64,000 nt of DNA from Methanoculleus sp. (GTDB lineage Archaea; Halobacteriota; Methanomicrobia; Methanomicrobiales; Methanoculleaceae). The DNA lies in the NCBI RefSeq assembly GCF_030019085.1, contig NZ_JASEFJ010000001.1:1-64000 (forward strand). Direction: 5' to 3'. Each line of letters starts with the position of its first letter. Positions within the stretch are counted from its first letter, which is position 1. The notes below the pieces were generated by a model. That model had not been told where the DNA came from, ran no database searches, and saw only the letters and a program-made list of their open reading frames with translations. Made by a program: the position numbers and the translations under genes. Shown here piece after piece: positions 8,935-18,371 of the stretch.

Positions 8935-10392
8935 ATGGACAGGATCGAGTGGTTCTCGATCATAGCGTGGGACATCGGCAACATCTTCAGGTTCGTGAGC
9001 GTTGCGACAGCGGCGCCGCTTATTGTGGCAGTGATCTATCGGGAGTGGGATATGATCCTGCCCATGGCCACCGTGCCGGTAGTCCTCTTTCTCCTGGGTA
9101 CACTTCTGGTCAGGGTCCCCCGCGCGGATCGGGAAGCGCCACTCTCTGCCGCTCTGATGGCGGTCGCCCTGATATGGCTCATCATGGCGATGGTGAGCGG
9201 CCTTCCATTTTACCTCGGGATCGGTGTCCCCTACCTCGACGGCGTCTTTGAGGCTATGTCCGGATGGACGGACACAGGCCTGACGGTGATGCGGTCGATC
9301 GATGAGATGCCCCGAACGCTCCTTTTCTGGCGCTCGTTGATGCAGTGGCTCGGTGGACTCGGAATTGTTGCGTTCACAGTTGCTATGGCCTCAAGAAGCG
9401 GGATGACCCAGTTCCGCCTCTACCGCTCTGAAGGACGTTCGGAGGCACTGATGCCAAGCGTTGTCGCGACAGGGATGGAGATGTGGAAGATATACCTGGT
9501 CCTGACCGCCGCATCGGTCGGGCTCATCCTTATCTCCGGGGTATCCGTCTGGGACGCCGTTAACATAGCCCTTGTTGCGATCGCCACAGGCGGGTTCTCC
9601 GTCCATGCAGAGGGTATCCCGTTCTATAACAACCAGTTGCTTGAGCTCCTTCTCGTCCCGGTGATGATCGCCGGTGCACTCCCTTTCAAGATATACTACC
9701 TCCTCTACCGGAGGAGGGGTGCACGGTTCATCGATGACCAGCAGGCGCGCCTTCTTTTCGTCTTAATCGCCGCCGGAATAGTTGTAATCACCTGGGATCT
9801 TGTCACCCTCAGTGCACTCGATCTCCCCACAGCAATACATCAGGCGCTCTTCATGACCACCGCAGCAGCAACCAGTACCGGGTTTCAGATAGTCTCCCCG
9901 AACGAGTGGGCAAGCGTGACGGTCCTTTTCCTGACGATGCTGGTGGCGATCGGCGGGTCGTCGGGGAGCACCGCCGGAGGTATCAAACTCTCCAGGGTGG
10001 TTCTGGGGTTCCAGAGCCTGGTCTGGTGGTTCCGGCGGATGTTCGTTTCGGGGAAGGTGCTTGTACCGTTCAAGTACGAGGGGCGGGTGATCCCGAAGAA
10101 CGTCGCGGATCTGGAGATCTCAAGGAATATGCTGATCATCATGCTCTATTTCCTGCTCATCTTTGTATCAACCATACTCGTGATGCACCTCCAGCCAACG
10201 CTGTTTGACTCCAGCAACGTGATCTTCGATGTTACCTCTGCGATCTGCAACAACGGTATCTCTACCGGTTTTGTCTCGCCGGATATGGACCCTGCGGCAA
10301 AGATCCTCTTCATCTTCGTCATGTGGATCGGACGCCTGGAAGTTATACCGGTGATTATGCTCTTTATGGGTCTCTTCAAGCGGTTCGATTGA
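8935..10392 (+). CDS. trkH: TrkH/KtrB-type potassium uptake membrane subunit
   Basis: 485 residues, about ten hydrophobic segments. Selectivity-filter-like loops are visible as SGWTDTGLT, ATGGFSVH, AATSTGFQ and NNGISTGF, one per M1-P-M2 repeat, and GGSSGSTAGGIK is a TrkH hallmark. The protein forms the K+ pore and normally needs a cytosolic TrkA (RCK domain) subunit, which is not encoded nearby. The start has only a weak GGAG 12 bp away. Confidence 0.92.
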   Translation: MDRIEWFSIIAWDIGNIFRFVSVATAAPLIVAVIYREWDMILPMATVPVVLFLLGTLLVRVPRADREAPLSAALMAVALIWLIMAMVSGLPFYLGIGVPYLDGVFEAMSGWTDTGLTVMRSIDEMPRTLLFWRSLMQWLGGLGIVAFTVAMASRSGMTQFRLYRSEGRSEALMPSVVATGMEMWKIYLVLTAASVGLILISGVSVWDAVNIALVAIATGGFSVHAEGIPFYNNQLLELLLVPVMIAGALPFKIYYLLYRRRGARFIDDQQARLLFVLIAAGIVVITWDLVTLSALDLPTAIHQALFMTTAAATSTGFQIVSPNEWASVTVLFLTMLVAIGGSSGSTAGGIKLSRVVLGFQSLVWWFRRMFVSGKVLVPFKYEGRVIPKNVADLEISRNMLIIMLYFLLIFVSTILVMHLQPTLFDSSNVIFDVTSAICNNGISTGFVSPDMDPAAKILFIFVMWIGRLEVIPVIMLFMGLFKRFD

Positions 10393-11014
10393 GCGGTCTG
10401 GGTATCCCCATCTCCTTACTCCGGATGCCGTCAGGACTGGCATAATGGCCGGGATTTCGTTCAGTTTTGGTCAGGATAGATCTCTCAGAGGCCGTTAGAC
10501 CAGCCCGCTCAGATTGTGTTCAGGTTTGATGAACCCTGCCAGGAACGGAGCCGCCGGGGGATTCTGTATCGCCGCCGACCGCCTCAAACACCATCCGGAT
10601 CTCGCGGTGACCGGTGTTTCTTCTGAGGCGCTATTCCGGGGAGAGGCTAAATCGTTCTTCGTCGGCTCCATGGCAGTGGAAGCACAGAGATCAGATCTGC
10701 ACCTTGGAAACGGTTCTCCCTGGCAATCATCACGCAATGCCCACTCTCATGGGCAGGGGGGGTTGGTCGAGGAGAGACGTTCAACGCGAATAACTCGATT
10801 GCATCGTAGAACCGGTTTGATCGTCCATCTGGATACCGCCTGGAAAAGGTGGAAAGTTTATAGCCCAGATCGTGGATTTGATGGTTTCCCTCTCTGGGGC
10901 GGTTAGAGATCTGGATATCATCGTGGCTCAGATATCCACGGAGCACTTTTCAGGCGGGAATGAGGAAAACGGTCAATACCTTCCTGACGATTGGCCGATG
11001 CCAGAACCGATCAT
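10393..11014. other. Gene-free stretch between trkH and mtd
   Basis: About 620 bp. Frames on both strands are open for up to 130 codons, but none shows a recognisable protein, good start context or codon pattern like the neighbours. It may be decayed sequence. Its last bases merge into the T-run of the mtd terminator. Confidence 0.5.
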
Positions 11015-11021
11015 AAAAAAA
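11015..11021 (-). terminator. T-rich terminator of mtd
   Basis: Seven consecutive T on the minus strand about 16 bp after the mtd stop codon; archaeal RNA polymerase ends transcription at such U-tracts without needing a strong hairpin. Confidence 0.45.
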
Positions 11022-11036
11022 TGAGTGGTGTCAGGA

Positions 11037-11879
11037 TTACTCGGGCTTGCTGATGAGAGCGGTCTTTGAGACGATCTCGCCGGTCTTCTTGTGCGGTTTG
11101 CGGATGACGCCGTCCACAGCCTTCTCCAGGTTGCGCGCCTCCTCGCAGAGGATCATGGCCTGGCGCATCATCTCGTGGGCGCTTGCGACGATCGGGACGT
11201 ACTTCTCCCACTCCTTGGTCATGAAGCAGCCCTTGACGTTTACGCCCGCAACCTGCTGGGCGATCTCGTAGGCGGCACGCGCCTTCGCTAGCGCGTAGGG
11301 GTTGGAGAACTCGCCCTCGACCGCCTTGTCGGAGGTCATGATAACCTTTGGTAGCACCAGGTCTGCGCCCTTCTTGCCAGCCTTCACCTGGTCTATGACC
11401 TTATCAAGCTCCATCTGCATCTTGCGGAACGCACCGGTGATGGCGAGCACCTTGACCAGGTTTCCGTTGTAGTCCGCCATCTCGATCGGGTCCAGGAACT
11501 CACGACGGGCGCCGATCATGGCATCGGCCTTCATGATGATGTAGCCGAAGTTGCTTGCCTTGAGTTCTTCGAACTGCTCCTTCTTGGTGGTGACATCGTC
11601 GGTGATGACGACACAGGGGATTCCGGCGGCGGCCAGATCCTGACGAGCCTTGGTGGGTCCCGGCAGTACACCGTTTGGTGATACAACAATACAGAAGTCG
11701 GGGCCCCATGCCTTCATATTGGTGACTACACGGTCGATATCCTCAGGCTGCAGTTTTGTACCGGAGGTTGCCATGAAGGTAATGATGTCCTCACGGTCGG
11801 CACGCTCATCGAGCAGAAGTTCAGCCATCACACCACTGGCGATATTTCCCAGTTTTGCAATTCCAACTTTTACAACCAT
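11037..11879 (-). CDS. mtd: F420-dependent methylenetetrahydromethanopterin dehydrogenase
   Basis: 280 residues, the family length. It begins [18 protein letters not shown] and contains the [15 protein letters not shown] and GPTKAR blocks typical of Mtd. The enzyme oxidises or reduces methylene-H4MPT with coenzyme F420 in the cytoplasm, a central step of CO2-reducing methanogenesis. A strong TATA box (11928-11935) gives a leader of about 25 nt, with GAGAGG before the ATG. Divergent from a Tfx-type regulator, which raises the question of a regulatory link. Confidence 0.97.
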   Translation of the reverse strand: MVVKVGIAKLGNIASGVMAELLLDERADREDIITFMATSGTKLQPEDIDRVVTNMKAWGPDFCIVVSPNGVLPGPTKARQDLAAAGIPCVVITDDVTTKKEQFEELKASNFGYIIMKADAMIGARREFLDPIEMADYNGNLVKVLAITGAFRKMQMELDKVIDQVKAGKKGADLVLPKVIMTSDKAVEGEFSNPYALAKARAAYEIAQQVAGVNVKGCFMTKEWEKYVPIVASAHEMMRQAMILCEEARNLEKAVDGVIRKPHKKTGEIVSKTALISKPE

Positions 11880-11927
11880 TTTAACGCCTCTCTATATTTG
11901 TGAACACGATAATATTGCCAAGTTCTC

Positions 11928-11935
11928 ATATAAAC
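11928..11935 (-). promoter_or_regulatory. TATA box for mtd
   Basis: GTTTATAT on the minus strand, about 50 bp before the mtd ATG; start of transcription expected near 11905. Confidence 0.55.
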
Positions 11936-11988
11936 GTTTTGAAATGCGCTGTTCACCGGAGTGTGGGGGTGGTGTGTTAAGGAAAAGT

Positions 11989-11996
11989 GTTTAAAT
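11989..11996 (+). promoter_or_regulatory. TATA box for the Tfx-like gene; leaderless transcript likely
   Basis: TTTAAATT is centred about 26 bp before the ATG at 12019, so transcription should start at or within a base or two of the start codon. No Shine-Dalgarno precedes the gene. Confidence 0.5.
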
Positions 11997-12018
11997 TGTG
12001 ATCCCCTATATTTATTTG

Positions 12019-12423
12019 ATGAAGCAAGGGCTGCTCACCGATCGTCAGAAAGAAGTGCTGCGTTACCGTAAGCAGGGGCTGACGCAGCAGCAGATAGCCG
12101 AGATCATCCATACCTCCAAGGCAAACGTTTGTACTATCGAGAAGGCCGCTCTCGAGAACATTGCACGTGCACGTGAGACGCTTGAGTTCCTCTACACTCT
12201 TGATGCCAGACATCTCTGTACCCTCAAGAAAGGACTTGATCTGCTCAAAGCGCCTGAGATCATCTATGCCGAGGCCGAGAAGCAGGGTGTGAAGGTTAAA
12301 TATGATACGATCACGCTCATAAACAAACTAAGGGATGCAAACCCTGAGCGGTTCAAGGCACGGCAGGTCAGGGAGGACGTTGAGGTATATATCAATCAGG
12401 ACGGCGATCTTTACTTCGGTTGA
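12019..12423 (+). CDS. tfx: Tfx-family DNA-binding protein
   Basis: 134 residues. The N-terminal helix-turn-helix (LTDRQKEVLRYRKQGLTQQQIAEI) and the C-terminal domain match Tfx, first described in Methanothermobacter as a protein binding near the molybdenum formylmethanofuran dehydrogenase promoter. The frame is open to a GTG at 11998, but ATG 12019 fits the promoter geometry and the family start. Regulation of the adjacent, divergent mtd is plausible but only inferred from position. Confidence 0.88.
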   Translation: MKQGLLTDRQKEVLRYRKQGLTQQQIAEIIHTSKANVCTIEKAALENIARARETLEFLYTLDARHLCTLKKGLDLLKAPEIIYAEAEKQGVKVKYDTITLINKLRDANPERFKARQVREDVEVYINQDGDLYFG

Positions 12424-13226
12424 TGTGGATTTTCATCGGAGTTGCGGAGAAGGGTGGTGTCCTGCCCTGAGCGAGAGCATTGTATGGCACCTGCAGGTCT
12501 GATCAAACGCGCTGGCTCACGGTAAGGTTGTTTCCCCCTCAAAACGATCACAATCTGACGATCAGGTGCAGATCCTGCGGAAAAGCAGTCATCCAGAAGG
12601 GGTTGCAATATACCCCATAACAAGATTTATATCTAATTTTAAAGAAAGATTAAGAAACCGCTCTGCACAACACCACATAGATCCGGGCGCAGCAGGTGAA
12701 GTATCTGTCTCCGATTCCCGGAACGCCTCAAAACATTGTATTGTACATGTTCTGGGCGCGCGGTGTGGTGCGGGAGGTATCAGGCACAGTGAATGGTTGA
12801 ACCCTCCTCACGGAGGGCCGGTGTCGATATGGAGTTGTGCTTTGCACAACGGGATGACAGGAGCTGGATCTGATCGAGACGCTGGGCCAACGCCAGTGCA
12901 GCGCGCCCGGTTTCCGGGAGGACTTTCCCGGGAGCGTCAGAGAGTCAGGATCTATTAGCGACGACTGGAATGGACCCGGTGCACACCGGGACTATAACAG
13001 GGAGCGGTGGGATATTCAGAGGTCGATCTCATTGGATTCCTCATGCTCCGTTACCTTCCGTCAACTGTTTCCCTTCCACCCCGCAGTTTCTGCGGGGTTT
13101 TCGGCCCTGTCCGGGTTCGCCGGAAGGGTTGCCGTGCCGGCAATGTCTGGCAGGGAAGCCCGGCGCAGGCATCACTCTGCAACAGAGTGGTGCATCACGC
13201 TATAACCACGAAGGGTTGATTGAAAC
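12424..13226 (+). other. Long hairpin-rich gene-free stretch before the ribosomal operon; possible structured RNA
   Basis: No protein gene is supported. A TATA-like TTTATATC lies at 12626-12633, predicting a transcript from about 12655. Downstream are perfect or near-perfect stem-loops: 12802-12817 (6 bp), 12834-12850 (7 bp, TTT loop), 12906-12918 (5 bp), 12975-12990 (6-7 bp), 13079-13097 (8 bp, TTT loop, then TTTT), 13111-13123 (4 bp) and 13170-13192 (10 bp with one G-U). It may be a ribosomal-operon leader, a separate small RNA or both. The conserved cores of SRP RNA and RNase P RNA were not found. Confidence 0.45.
13079..13101 (+). terminator. Hairpin plus T-run resembling an intrinsic terminator
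   Basis: CCCCGCAG and CTGCGGGG pair perfectly around a TTT loop and are followed by TTTT. It sits 125 bp upstream of the uL3 start, so it could end an upstream RNA or act as an attenuator. Confidence 0.45.
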
Positions 13227-14240
13227 ATGCCCAAGATTAACAGACCACGCAGAGGATCCCTCGCGTATAGCCCGAGAAAGCGGGCAAAAAGTCCGGTTCC
13301 CCGATACGGTTCATGGCCCGATTACACGGGAACCCCGGCCGTGCAGGGATTTGCAGGTTACAAAGTGGGAATGACCCATCTCATCATGGTCGATGACCAC
13401 AAGAGCAGCCCCACCGAAGGCAAGGATGTGATGGTGCCGGTTACCGTGGTTGAGGTCCCGCCCATGCGGGTGGCAGGCGTGCGCGCATACACCGAGGATT
13501 CCTATGGTAAGCGTGCGCTGACCGAGGCGTGGGCGACAGACCTCGATGAGAACCTCTCCCGCAGGATCAATGTCCCGAAGAACCACGATACCGCTGCCGC
13601 ACTTGACGCCATCAAAACCGCTATCAGCGAAGGCAGGGTTGTTGAGCTCTACGCTCTGACCTACACCCGGCCAGCGGAGATCACAGGCGTTCCAAAGAAA
13701 GTCCCGGATATTATGGAGATGCGTATCGCCGGCGGGAGTCTTGAAGATCAGATCGCCTATGCAGCTGATATCCTTGGTGGTGAGATCGCGATCTCTGACC
13801 ATTTCGAGGCCGGTGAGTATGTCGATGTCACTGCCGTCACCACCGGCAAGGGTACGGAAGGCCCCGTCCGACGCTGGGGTGTTCAGGTCAGGAAGCGGAA
13901 ACACTCTCGCGGTGGCAAGAAGCGTCACATCGGTAACCTTGGCCCATGGAATCCGCATCACGTCAGGTGGCAGGTGCCCCAGATGGGTCAGATGGGCTAC
14001 CAGCAGCGTACCGAGTTTAACAAGCGGATCTTGAAGATCGGTACAGACAGTAACGAGATCACACCAGCAGGCGGGTTCCTGCAGTATGGTGTCGTGCGCG
14101 GCCCATATGTTCTGATCAAGGGATCGGTTCCGGGACCGAGCAAGCGACTCGTCAGGATACGCTCCGCGATACGACAGGGTGAACACGTCGTTCGCACGCC
14201 GACGATCGGTCACATCAGCGTGCAGAGCCAGCAGGGGTGA
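13227..14240 (+). CDS. rpl3: Ribosomal protein uL3
   Basis: 337 residues, archaeal/eukaryal-type L3. [23 protein letters not shown] and [15 protein letters not shown] (the loop reaching the peptidyl-transferase centre) are clear. First gene of the long ribosomal operon. TATAACC at 13201-13207 lies only about 23 bp before the ATG, so a leaderless promoter is possible in addition to any transcript from upstream. Confidence 0.97.
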   Translation: MPKINRPRRGSLAYSPRKRAKSPVPRYGSWPDYTGTPAVQGFAGYKVGMTHLIMVDDHKSSPTEGKDVMVPVTVVEVPPMRVAGVRAYTEDSYGKRALTEAWATDLDENLSRRINVPKNHDTAAALDAIKTAISEGRVVELYALTYTRPAEITGVPKKVPDIMEMRIAGGSLEDQIAYAADILGGEIAISDHFEAGEYVDVTAVTTGKGTEGPVRRWGVQVRKRKHSRGGKKRHIGNLGPWNPHHVRWQVPQMGQMGYQQRTEFNKRILKIGTDSNEITPAGGFLQYGVVRGPYVLIKGSVPGPSKRLVRIRSAIRQGEHVVRTPTIGHISVQSQQG

Positions 14241-14246
14241 TCAGCG

Positions 14247-15002
14247 ATGAAAGCACAGGTTCGAACATTGACAGGTGAGATCGCCCATGAGATGGATCTC
14301 CCGGAGGTATTCGGCGAAGAATACAGGCCAGACCTGATAAAGCGGGCGGTTATTGCACTCCAGAGCACCAGGTACCAGCCGCACGGGACGGATCCATACG
14401 CCGGTATACGCACATCCGCAGAGTCCTGGGGGAGCGGCCGTGGTGTTGCTCAGATCCCGCGCATAAAGAATGGTAGCAGGGCCGCCAGGGTTCCGCAGGC
14501 GACCGGTGGTCGCGAGGCGCACCCGCCGAAGGTCGAGAAGGTTCTTGTCAGGCAGATCAACCGGAAAGAGAAGCGCAAGGCTCTCAGGTCCGCCATCGCC
14601 GCCAGTACCAGCCCTGATCTTGTCCGGGCGCGCGGGCACATCTTTGAGGGCGACCTTCCGCTGGTTCTGGAAGACCGGTTTGAGGAGATCACCCGGACCA
14701 GTGATGTCATCAGCGCGCTCTCGGCGATTGGTGTCTACGCCGACGTTGAGAGGGCGAAGGGCAGCCGGAAGGTCCGTGCTGGCCGGGGGACGATGCGTGG
14801 CCGTCGCTACAAGCAGCGCAAGAGCATTCTCATCGTCACCGGTACTGAACCTCTCCGTGCGGCCAGGAACCTTGCGGGTGTCGACGCCGTGGCCGTAAAC
14901 CAGCTCAACACCGAGTTGCTGGCGCCGGGCACGCAGGCCGGACGTCTGACGGTCTGGACAGAATCTGCGATCAGGAGACTGGAGGAGTTCCCATGGTATT
15001 GA
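14247..15002 (+). CDS. rpl4: Ribosomal protein uL4
   Basis: 251 residues, archaeal L4 (L1e/L4e). The SWGSGRGVAQIPR segment belongs to the long loop that lines the peptide exit tunnel. Starts 6 bp after uL3 and overlaps the uL23 start by 10 bp, indicating translational coupling. Confidence 0.97.
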   Translation: MKAQVRTLTGEIAHEMDLPEVFGEEYRPDLIKRAVIALQSTRYQPHGTDPYAGIRTSAESWGSGRGVAQIPRIKNGSRAARVPQATGGREAHPPKVEKVLVRQINRKEKRKALRSAIAASTSPDLVRARGHIFEGDLPLVLEDRFEEITRTSDVISALSAIGVYADVERAKGSRKVRAGRGTMRGRRYKQRKSILIVTGTEPLRAARNLAGVDAVAVNQLNTELLAPGTQAGRLTVWTESAIRRLEEFPWY

Positions 15003-15241
15003 AACGCCCGTTTGTCACAGAAAAAGCGATGCTGATGGTCGAAGGTGGGAAAGAGCTTCAGTTTATCGTGGAGAGGGGTGCCAGCAAGCAGGAGATCAGA
15101 CGCGCGCTGGAGTCAGCCTTTGGACAGGATGTGAGCAGTGTCCGCACAATGATGACCACAAAAGGCCAGAAGAAGGCCATTGTATCGTTTGCAGACGCGA
15201 AAGCGGCTGAAGAGATCCTCAGCCGGCTCGGAATCATTTAA
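14993..15241 (+). CDS. rpl23: Ribosomal protein uL23
   Basis: 82 residues, short archaeal L23. RPFVTEKAM and ANKVEV-type C-terminal strand region are recognisable. It sits at the tunnel exit, the docking site for SRP and SecY. It begins inside the end of uL4. Confidence 0.95.
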   Translation: MVLKRPFVTEKAMLMVEGGKELQFIVERGASKQEIRRALESAFGQDVSSVRTMMTTKGQKKAIVSFADAKAAEEILSRLGII

Positions 15242-15252
15242 GTTGGTGGACG

Positions 15253-15972
15253 ATGGCACACAGGATTATAACGCAGAACCGTGGAAGAGGCGGTCCAACA
15301 TATCGTGCACCCTCGCACCGGTATAAGGCGCCTCTGCGACACGCAGGAAAGAATGATTCCTTCATCACGGGACATATCGTCGATATAGAACACGATCCCG
15401 CCCGTCACGCCCCGATTGCACTTGCACGGCTCGAGGACGGCGAGAAGATCTACATGCTCGCTACAGAAGGACTGGGCGTGGGGGATACCGTCTCCTGGGG
15501 CAGCGGGGGCGCTGTGAAGAACGGTAACACCCTCCCGCTTCGGGAGATTCCGGTCGGCGCATACGTCTGTAACATCGAGGCCCGCCCAAACGACGGGGGC
15601 AAGTTTGTCCGCTCAAGTGGCGTTCAGGCGCTTATCATCGGCAAGGCCGATGACGGTAGAGTCGGTGTTCGGATGCCTAGTGGCAAGAACAAGTGGTTTA
15701 ACGGTGGCTGTATGGCAACCGTCGGTATCGTTGCTGGTGGCGGACGGGGTGAAAAGCCGTTTGTCAAGGCAGGAAAAAAGTACTTCCACGTCAGGTCATC
15801 CGCCGAGAGGTGGCCCCGTGTCAAGGGTGTCTGCATGAACGTTATCGACCACCCATTCGGTGGTGGTGGGCACCAGCACTGCGGGCGGCCAAAGACCGTC
15901 TCCCGTGGCACACCCCCGGGCAGGAAGGTCGGGCATATTGCCGCCCGTAGAACCGGTAAGTGGAAGAAGTGA
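15253..15972 (+). CDS. rpl2: Ribosomal protein uL2
   Basis: 239 residues. The C-terminal NVIDHPFGGGGHQHCG carries the conserved histidine loop near the peptidyl-transferase centre. GCMATVGIVAGG and the PSG turn further confirm L2. It follows uL23 by 11 bp. Confidence 0.97.
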   Translation: MAHRIITQNRGRGGPTYRAPSHRYKAPLRHAGKNDSFITGHIVDIEHDPARHAPIALARLEDGEKIYMLATEGLGVGDTVSWGSGGAVKNGNTLPLREIPVGAYVCNIEARPNDGGKFVRSSGVQALIIGKADDGRVGVRMPSGKNKWFNGGCMATVGIVAGGGRGEKPFVKAGKKYFHVRSSAERWPRVKGVCMNVIDHPFGGGGHQHCGRPKTVSRGTPPGRKVGHIAARRTGKWKK

Positions 15973-15982
15973 GGAGTGAAGC

Positions 15983-16396
15983 ATGGCAAAGAAGACACAG
16001 AAGCGGATGCCGCGGCGGCGGGAGGAGTTCACCTATCGCGGCCACACCATTGCGGATCTGCAGCAGATGGCTCTCTCCGAGTTGCTGCCGCTCATGCCGG
16101 CCAGGGCACGCCGGAAGTTTAACAGGGGTCTCTCCAGGGAGCAGGAGAAGCTCCTTACCGATATTCGGTCAGGGGAAGCACCTCTCCGCACTCACCTGCG
16201 TGACATGGTCATCATGCCTGAGATGGTCGGGAAGACCATCGAGATCCACAACGGGAAAGAGTTTCAGAAGGTTGAGATCCAGCCAGAGGCGGTCTTCCAC
16301 TATCTTGGGGAGTTTGCATTGACCCGTAAGAAGGTCTCCCATGGCAGCGCCGGTATCGGTGCAACCCGCTCGAGCAAGTACGTCCCGTTGAAGTGA
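15983..16396 (+). CDS. rps19: Ribosomal protein uS19
   Basis: 137 residues, the archaeal long form. [19 protein letters not shown] and the IEIHNGKEF stretch match S19, a small-subunit head protein. GAGTGAAGC precedes the ATG; the end overlaps the upstream part of the uL22 frame. Confidence 0.96.
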   Translation: MAKKTQKRMPRRREEFTYRGHTIADLQQMALSELLPLMPARARRKFNRGLSREQEKLLTDIRSGEAPLRTHLRDMVIMPEMVGKTIEIHNGKEFQKVEIQPEAVFHYLGEFALTRKKVSHGSAGIGATRSSKYVPLK

Positions 16397-16401
16397 TGGA
16401 A

Positions 16402-16863
16402 ATGGCAAGAACAGGTTATTCGACAGAGATTGAGGGCGAGAACGTTGCTAGAGCAAAGGCGAACGAAGTTCCTGTCTCTCCAAAGCACTCGATTGAGATT
16501 GCCAGGTTCATCCGGAACATGACAACCTCTGAGGCAAAGGCCTACCTAGCAGACGTTGTGGCGCTGAAGAAGCCCATCCCATTCAAGCGATTCAAGAGGA
16601 ACGTCGCTCACAAGCGGGGTCTTTCAAAATGGCCTGCCGGTCGGTATCCGGTTAAGGCCGCCGAGGCTTACATCCGGCTGATTGAGTCCGTCGAGAAGAA
16701 TGCTGAGTATATCGGTCTGGATCCCACAAGTCTCCGGATCGAGCACGTAGCGGCCAACCGGGGCCGCGGTTTCAGGGCCTTCTTCCCGCGTGCGATGGGC
16801 CGTGCCACCCCGAAGCGCCGTGAGACTGTGAACATCGAGATCGTTGTGACTGAGGTGGCGTAA
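16402..16863 (+). CDS. rpl22: Ribosomal protein uL22
   Basis: 153 residues from ATG 16402 (MARTGYS). [13 protein letters not shown] and [14 protein letters not shown] are typical of archaeal L22, whose hairpin loop lines the exit tunnel. Upstream in-frame GTG 16393 and ATG 16396 are possible starts but overlap the uS19 stop. The stop TAA shares its last base with the uS3 ATG. Confidence 0.95.
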   Translation: MARTGYSTEIEGENVARAKANEVPVSPKHSIEIARFIRNMTTSEAKAYLADVVALKKPIPFKRFKRNVAHKRGLSKWPAGRYPVKAAEAYIRLIESVEKNAEYIGLDPTSLRIEHVAANRGRGFRAFFPRAMGRATPKRRETVNIEIVVTEVA

Positions 16864-17555
16864 TGGCAATCGAGAAGAGATTTATCGCGGATGGCGTGCG
16901 CAATGTTCGGGTTGAGAAGTTTCTCATGAAGGAACTCAAGCGTGCCGGATACGGTGGCATGGATATAACCCGGACACCGCTTGGCACCCAGGTGACCATC
17001 TTTGCGGAGAAGCCCGGTATTGTGATCGGGAAGGGCGGCAAACAGGTACGCCAGCTCACTCAGGACCTGGCAGGCGTCTATGGAATAGAGTCGCCACAGG
17101 TTGAGGTCCAACAGGTTCAGAATCCCACCTTTAATGCTCAGATCATGGCGGAAAGGCTGGCAAACGCTCTTGAGCGCGGATGGTACTTCAGGAAGGCCGG
17201 GCAGAGCACAATCCGGCGTGTTATGGATTCCGGTGCACTCGGTTGTGAGGTTGTAATCGCCGGGAAACTGACCGGCGCTCGCTCAAGAACCCAGAAGTTC
17301 ATTGAGGGCTACGTCAAGCACTGCGGTGAACCCAGTGAGACGATCGTCGAGAAGGGCTACGCACTCGCCATAAAGAAACTTGGCGTAATCGGTGTTCAGG
17401 TAAAAATTGTCCCGCCGGGTGCAAAACTCCCCGACACTTTCGAGATTATCGAGCCCGAGTCCAAGGAAACTCCGGTGCAGCCCCCTGTAGTTGAGGATGC
17501 TGATGAAGATGAGTTCGAGGAGATACCTGAGGACGATTACGAGGAGGAGATATAA
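16863..17555 (+). CDS. rps3: Ribosomal protein uS3
   Basis: 230 residues with the KH domain (PGIVIGKGGKQVRQL, about residues 50-66). The C-terminal 30 residues are strongly acidic and glutamate-rich, a variable tail seen in some methanogen S3 proteins. Starts one base into the uL22 stop and ends directly against uL29. Confidence 0.96.
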   Translation: MAIEKRFIADGVRNVRVEKFLMKELKRAGYGGMDITRTPLGTQVTIFAEKPGIVIGKGGKQVRQLTQDLAGVYGIESPQVEVQQVQNPTFNAQIMAERLANALERGWYFRKAGQSTIRRVMDSGALGCEVVIAGKLTGARSRTQKFIEGYVKHCGEPSETIVEKGYALAIKKLGVIGVQVKIVPPGAKLPDTFEIIEPESKETPVQPPVVEDADEDEFEEIPEDDYEEEI

Positions 17556-17762
17556 ATGGCAATCTTTCGTGCGCAAGAAGTGAGGCAGCTCTCCGATATC
17601 GAACTCCTCGAACAGGAGCAGAAACTCTCCCTGGAACTGATCCAGGAGCGGGGCAAGGTCGGTGCAGGCGGAGCCACCGAGGATCCCGGGAGGATCCGTG
17701 AGATCAGGAGGACGATTGCACGGATCAAGACCGAGCAGAACGCAAGACGGAGGAGTGCATGA
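17556..17762 (+). CDS. rpl29: Ribosomal protein uL29
   Basis: 68 residues forming two helices, with the typical C-terminal IRRTIARIKTEQN. It sits at the tunnel exit beside uL23. It abuts uS3 with no gap and overlaps the next gene by 4 bp (ATGA). Confidence 0.95.
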   Translation: MAIFRAQEVRQLSDIELLEQEQKLSLELIQERGKVGAGGATEDPGRIREIRRTIARIKTEQNARRRSA

Positions 17763-18031
17763 TCTCTCCCCGGAACGTCCTGCGGCATGAGTTGATCGGC
17801 CTGGATGTTCTGGTGGCTCGTGCGAGCAACCCGGCTCATGTGGGGCTGTCCGGTCGCATCGTTGGTGAGACCAGGAACACCCTGCTTATCCAGACCGGGC
17901 GAGGGGAAAAACGTATACCTAAGCGGTTCAGCGTCTTCCGCCTGCGGCTTCCCGATGGCACGACAGTTGATATTGATGGGTCGAGTATTGAGATGCAGCC
18001 TGAACGGCGGATCAGCACGCGCATTAAATAA
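17759..18031 (+). CDS. rnp1: Ribonuclease P protein component 1 (Rpp29/Pop4)
   Basis: 90 residues; the Sm-like barrel of archaeal Rpp29 is visible as GLSGRIVGETRNTLLI and KRIPKRFSVFRL. It is a protein subunit of RNase P, which trims the 5' ends of tRNAs. Its place between uL29 and uS17 is the usual archaeal one. Confidence 0.95.
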   Translation: MISPRNVLRHELIGLDVLVARASNPAHVGLSGRIVGETRNTLLIQTGRGEKRIPKRFSVFRLRLPDGTTVDIDGSSIEMQPERRISTRIK

Positions 18032-18044
18032 TCGAGGATGAATA

Positions 18045-18371
18045 ATGGCACGAAACATTGGGTTGGGCGTCCCCACTCCGGAAAAGGAGTGTGAGGACGC
18101 AAATTGTCCGTTTCACGGCACTTTGCCGGTACGCGGCCAGGTGATTACCGGCAAAGTCGTGAGCGATCGTATGAACGCTACAGTTGTTGTGGAGCGTGAG
18201 TATCTCCACTACGTCAAGAAGTACAATCGCTACGAAAAACGCAGGTCGAGGTACCACGCTCACAACACGCCCTGTCTCAACGCCAGGATTGGCGATGTGG
18301 TCAGGATCGCGGAATGCCGTCCACTATCAAAGACCAAGAGCTTTGTTGTGGTTGAGGTGATGAAAGAATGA
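18045..18371 (+). CDS. rps17: Ribosomal protein uS17
   Basis: 108 residues, archaeal S17 with N-terminal extension ([24 protein letters not shown]). The OB-fold core has [17 protein letters not shown]. It overlaps uL14 by 4 bp. Confidence 0.96.
   Translation: MARNIGLGVPTPEKECEDANCPFHGTLPVRGQVITGKVVSDRMNATVVVEREYLHYVKKYNRYEKRRSRYHAHNTPCLNARIGDVVRIAECRPLSKTKSFVVVEVMKE

Noticed and set aside
10514-10906. 130-codon open frame downstream of trkH
   Set aside because: No family resemblance, poor start context and overlapping open frames on the other strand; typical of GC-rich non-coding DNA.
12655-13101. SRP RNA or RNase P RNA in the structured gap
   Set aside because: The conserved SRP helix-8 core and RNase P conserved regions could not be found on either strand.
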